A stretch of 64,000 nucleotides of DNA from Alcaligenes faecalis (GTDB taxonomy: Bacteria > Pseudomonadota > Gammaproteobacteria > Burkholderiales > Burkholderiaceae_B). Positions 62,941 to 64,000 of this stretch are shown here, piece after piece. The stretch lies in assembly GCF_005311025.1 (NCBI RefSeq), contig NZ_CP031747.1, positions 2,664,954 through 2,728,953 on the forward strand, given 5' to 3'. Below the pieces are notes generated by a model. It was not told where the DNA came from, searched no databases, and saw only the letters and a list, made by a program, of their open reading frames with translations. Position numbers and translations under genes: made by a program. Within the stretch, counting starts at the first letter, position 1. Every line of letters starts with the position of its first letter.

Positions 62941-63909
62941 ATGTTTGCAAGCCGTTTCACACGGCGTGCGCTGGCTGCGCTCGCCCTGACATTAAGCCCT
63001 GTAGCCGCTTTACACGCTGCCGAACCCATTCGCCTGGTCGTGGGTTTTGCCCCTGGCGGCGGGGTCGACACCCTGGCCCGCGTCACCGCTCAGGCGCTAA
63101 GCAAGGAGCTGGACCGCACCGTAATTGTGGAAAACAAATCCGGCGCAGGCGGCACCATTTCTGCCGACTACGTATCCAAATCCCAGGCCGATGGCAACAC
63201 GCTGCTGTTTGCCGATACCTCCTTGCTGGTCGCCCCCTATATTTACCCGGCTCTGCGCTACGACTTGCAGCGTGACTTCGCCCCTATCGGTATGGTGGGC
63301 CAGTCTGATCTGGCGCTGGCCGTTCCGGGCGACAGCCCTGTCAAAACCGTGGCCGAATTGATCGAGGCCATTCGCAAAGCGCCTCCTCAAACAGAAACCT
63401 TCGCCTCGGTGGGCGTAGGCTCGGTGCACCATCTGGGTGGTGAACTGTTCGCCTTGCAAACCAAAACCGAACTGGTGCACGTTCCTTACCGCGGTGGCGC
63501 TCCCGCCAGTCAGGCTCTGGCCTCCGGTGAAGTGTCCATGTCCTTTGCCAGCCTGGCTTCCTCGATTGGCCTGGCCAACTCCGGCCGCATTCGTCTGCTG
63601 GCCACCTTGTCCGAGCGCCGCTTCCCCGGCATGCCCGATCTGCCCAGCGTCTCGGAAACCATTCCTGGCTATAGCGTGACACCGTCACTGTTCATGCTGG
63701 CCCCACAAAACGTGGACCCGGCCTTGATCGCCACCGTCAGCAAGGCCTTGGAAAACAGCATGCAGCAAAAGCAAGTACAGGATGCCTTCCTGGCCCAAGG
63801 CTCGGTAGCCGGTTATCAAGATGCCCAGGCCACCGAAAAATGGCTAGGTGAAGAAACAGAACGCTGGGCCAATGTCATCAAGACCGCCCAACTCGACTTT
63901 AAACAATGA
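62941..63909 (+). CDS. Bug/TctC-family binding protein in an arylmalonate-decarboxylase-like operon
   Basis: Periplasmic binding protein of 322 residues: signal peptide ending near LHA-AE (about residue 28), VVGFAPGGGVDTLARVTAQAL, VENKSGAGGTISADYV and a C-terminal region of the family type. ATG 62941 is preceded by GAGGAG. It lies between a GntR gene and the edge gene with only 16 bases to the latter, so it is co-transcribed and probably captures the substrate of the downstream enzyme. Confidence 0.92.
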   Translation: MFASRFTRRALAALALTLSPVAALHAAEPIRLVVGFAPGGGVDTLARVTAQALSKELDRTVIVENKSGAGGTISADYVSKSQADGNTLLFADTSLLVAPYIYPALRYDLQRDFAPIGMVGQSDLALAVPGDSPVKTVAELIEAIRKAPPQTETFASVGVGSVHHLGGELFALQTKTELVHVPYRGGAPASQALASGEVSMSFASLASSIGLANSGRIRLLATLSERRFPGMPDLPSVSETIPGYSVTPSLFMLAPQNVDPALIATVSKALENSMQQKQVQDAFLAQGSVAGYQDAQATEKWLGEETERWANVIKTAQLDFKQ

Positions 63910-63925
63910 AATAAGCAGCTAAGTT

Positions 63926-64000
63926 ATGACGACTGACAACTCTGATACCAAGCGCCCCGTACTGGGCCTGATCGTGCCACCGGCCGCCGGTCTGGTGCCT
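63926..64000 (+). CDS. Arylmalonate-decarboxylase/Asp-Glu-racemase-family enzyme (3' truncated by window)
   Basis: The first 25 codons of a gene that runs off the right edge. The start MTTDNSDTKRPVLG is followed by LIVPPAAGLVP. This resembles the arylmalonate decarboxylase opening, which I recall as IGMIVPPAAGLVPADG, and fits the AMDase/maleate-isomerase/Asp-Glu racemase group. The enzyme would decarboxylate a disubstituted malonate or isomerise a diacid. The short length limits the call. Confidence 0.6.
   Translation, partial: MTTDNSDTKRPVLGLIVPPAAGLVP

Overview
The window looks like a chromosomal segment of a betaproteobacterium of the Alcaligenaceae, most likely Alcaligenes or a close relative. 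The support is indirect: moderately high GC, many Bug/TctC-type solute-binding proteins with their own regulators, TRAP and peptide-type ABC uptake systems, a FecIR-type iron system and dense aromatic catabolism. No rRNA, tRNA, CRISPR array, phage or insertion sequence was seen. Species assignment is inference.

Layout. 1-4.9 kb: a DppBCDF-type ABC importer (binding protein cut by the left edge) closed by a strong terminator. 5.0-9.4 kb: iron-starvation signalling set (perfect palindromic Fur-like box, ECF sigma, FecR-type anti-sigma, TonB receptor with STN signalling domain). 9.7-11.3 kb: panD with a C-terminal extension and an orphan amino-acid ABC ATPase. 11.6-18.6 kb: indole-oxidation (iif/ind-like) cluster: DIM6/NTAB protein, AraC regulator, CrtI-like oxidoreductase, flavin reductase, StyA-like monooxygenase, SDR and outer-membrane channel. 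18.9-20.6 kb: a polytopic membrane protein and a 231-bp near-palindrome. 20.7-23.7 kb: TRAP transporter.

24.5-43.4 kb is an almost entirely minus-strand aromatic catabolic island: SDR, DUF35 OB-fold protein, thiolase-fold protein lacking the usual catalytic residues, CoA ligase, two-subunit Rieske oxygenase with its reductase, isatin-hydrolase/cyclase family enzyme, nitrilase, FAH-family hydrolase, gentisate-dioxygenase-type cupin, a two-domain aryl-CoA monooxygenase/OYE reductase, hotdog thioesterase, MarR regulator and both halves of an indolepyruvate:ferredoxin oxidoreductase, with a second MarR divergent. Read with the 11.6-18.6 kb cluster, the simplest model is indole (and possibly indolepyruvate or isatin) to an anthranilate-level intermediate, CoA activation, 5-hydroxylation, thioester hydrolysis, gentisate-type ring cleavage and hydrolysis to central metabolites. 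The joining steps, especially loss of the amino group, are not proven by the sequence.

44-52.6 kb: accessory uptake and hydrolysis genes (MarR, Bug protein, sulfatase/phosphonate-monoesterase family enzyme, IclR, 5'-nucleotidase, GST, an ABM-domain/MFS fusion, another Bug protein). 52.8-54.1 kb: a COG0523 metal GTPase with 19 consecutive Asp-His dipeptides. 54.2-61.0 kb: a compact phosphonoalanine catabolic operon (phosphonopyruvate hydrolase, aminotransferase, three-part ABC importer, divergent LysR). 61.0-64.0 kb: EamA exporter, FadR-type GntR regulator, Bug protein and the first 25 codons of an arylmalonate-decarboxylase-like gene cut by the right edge.
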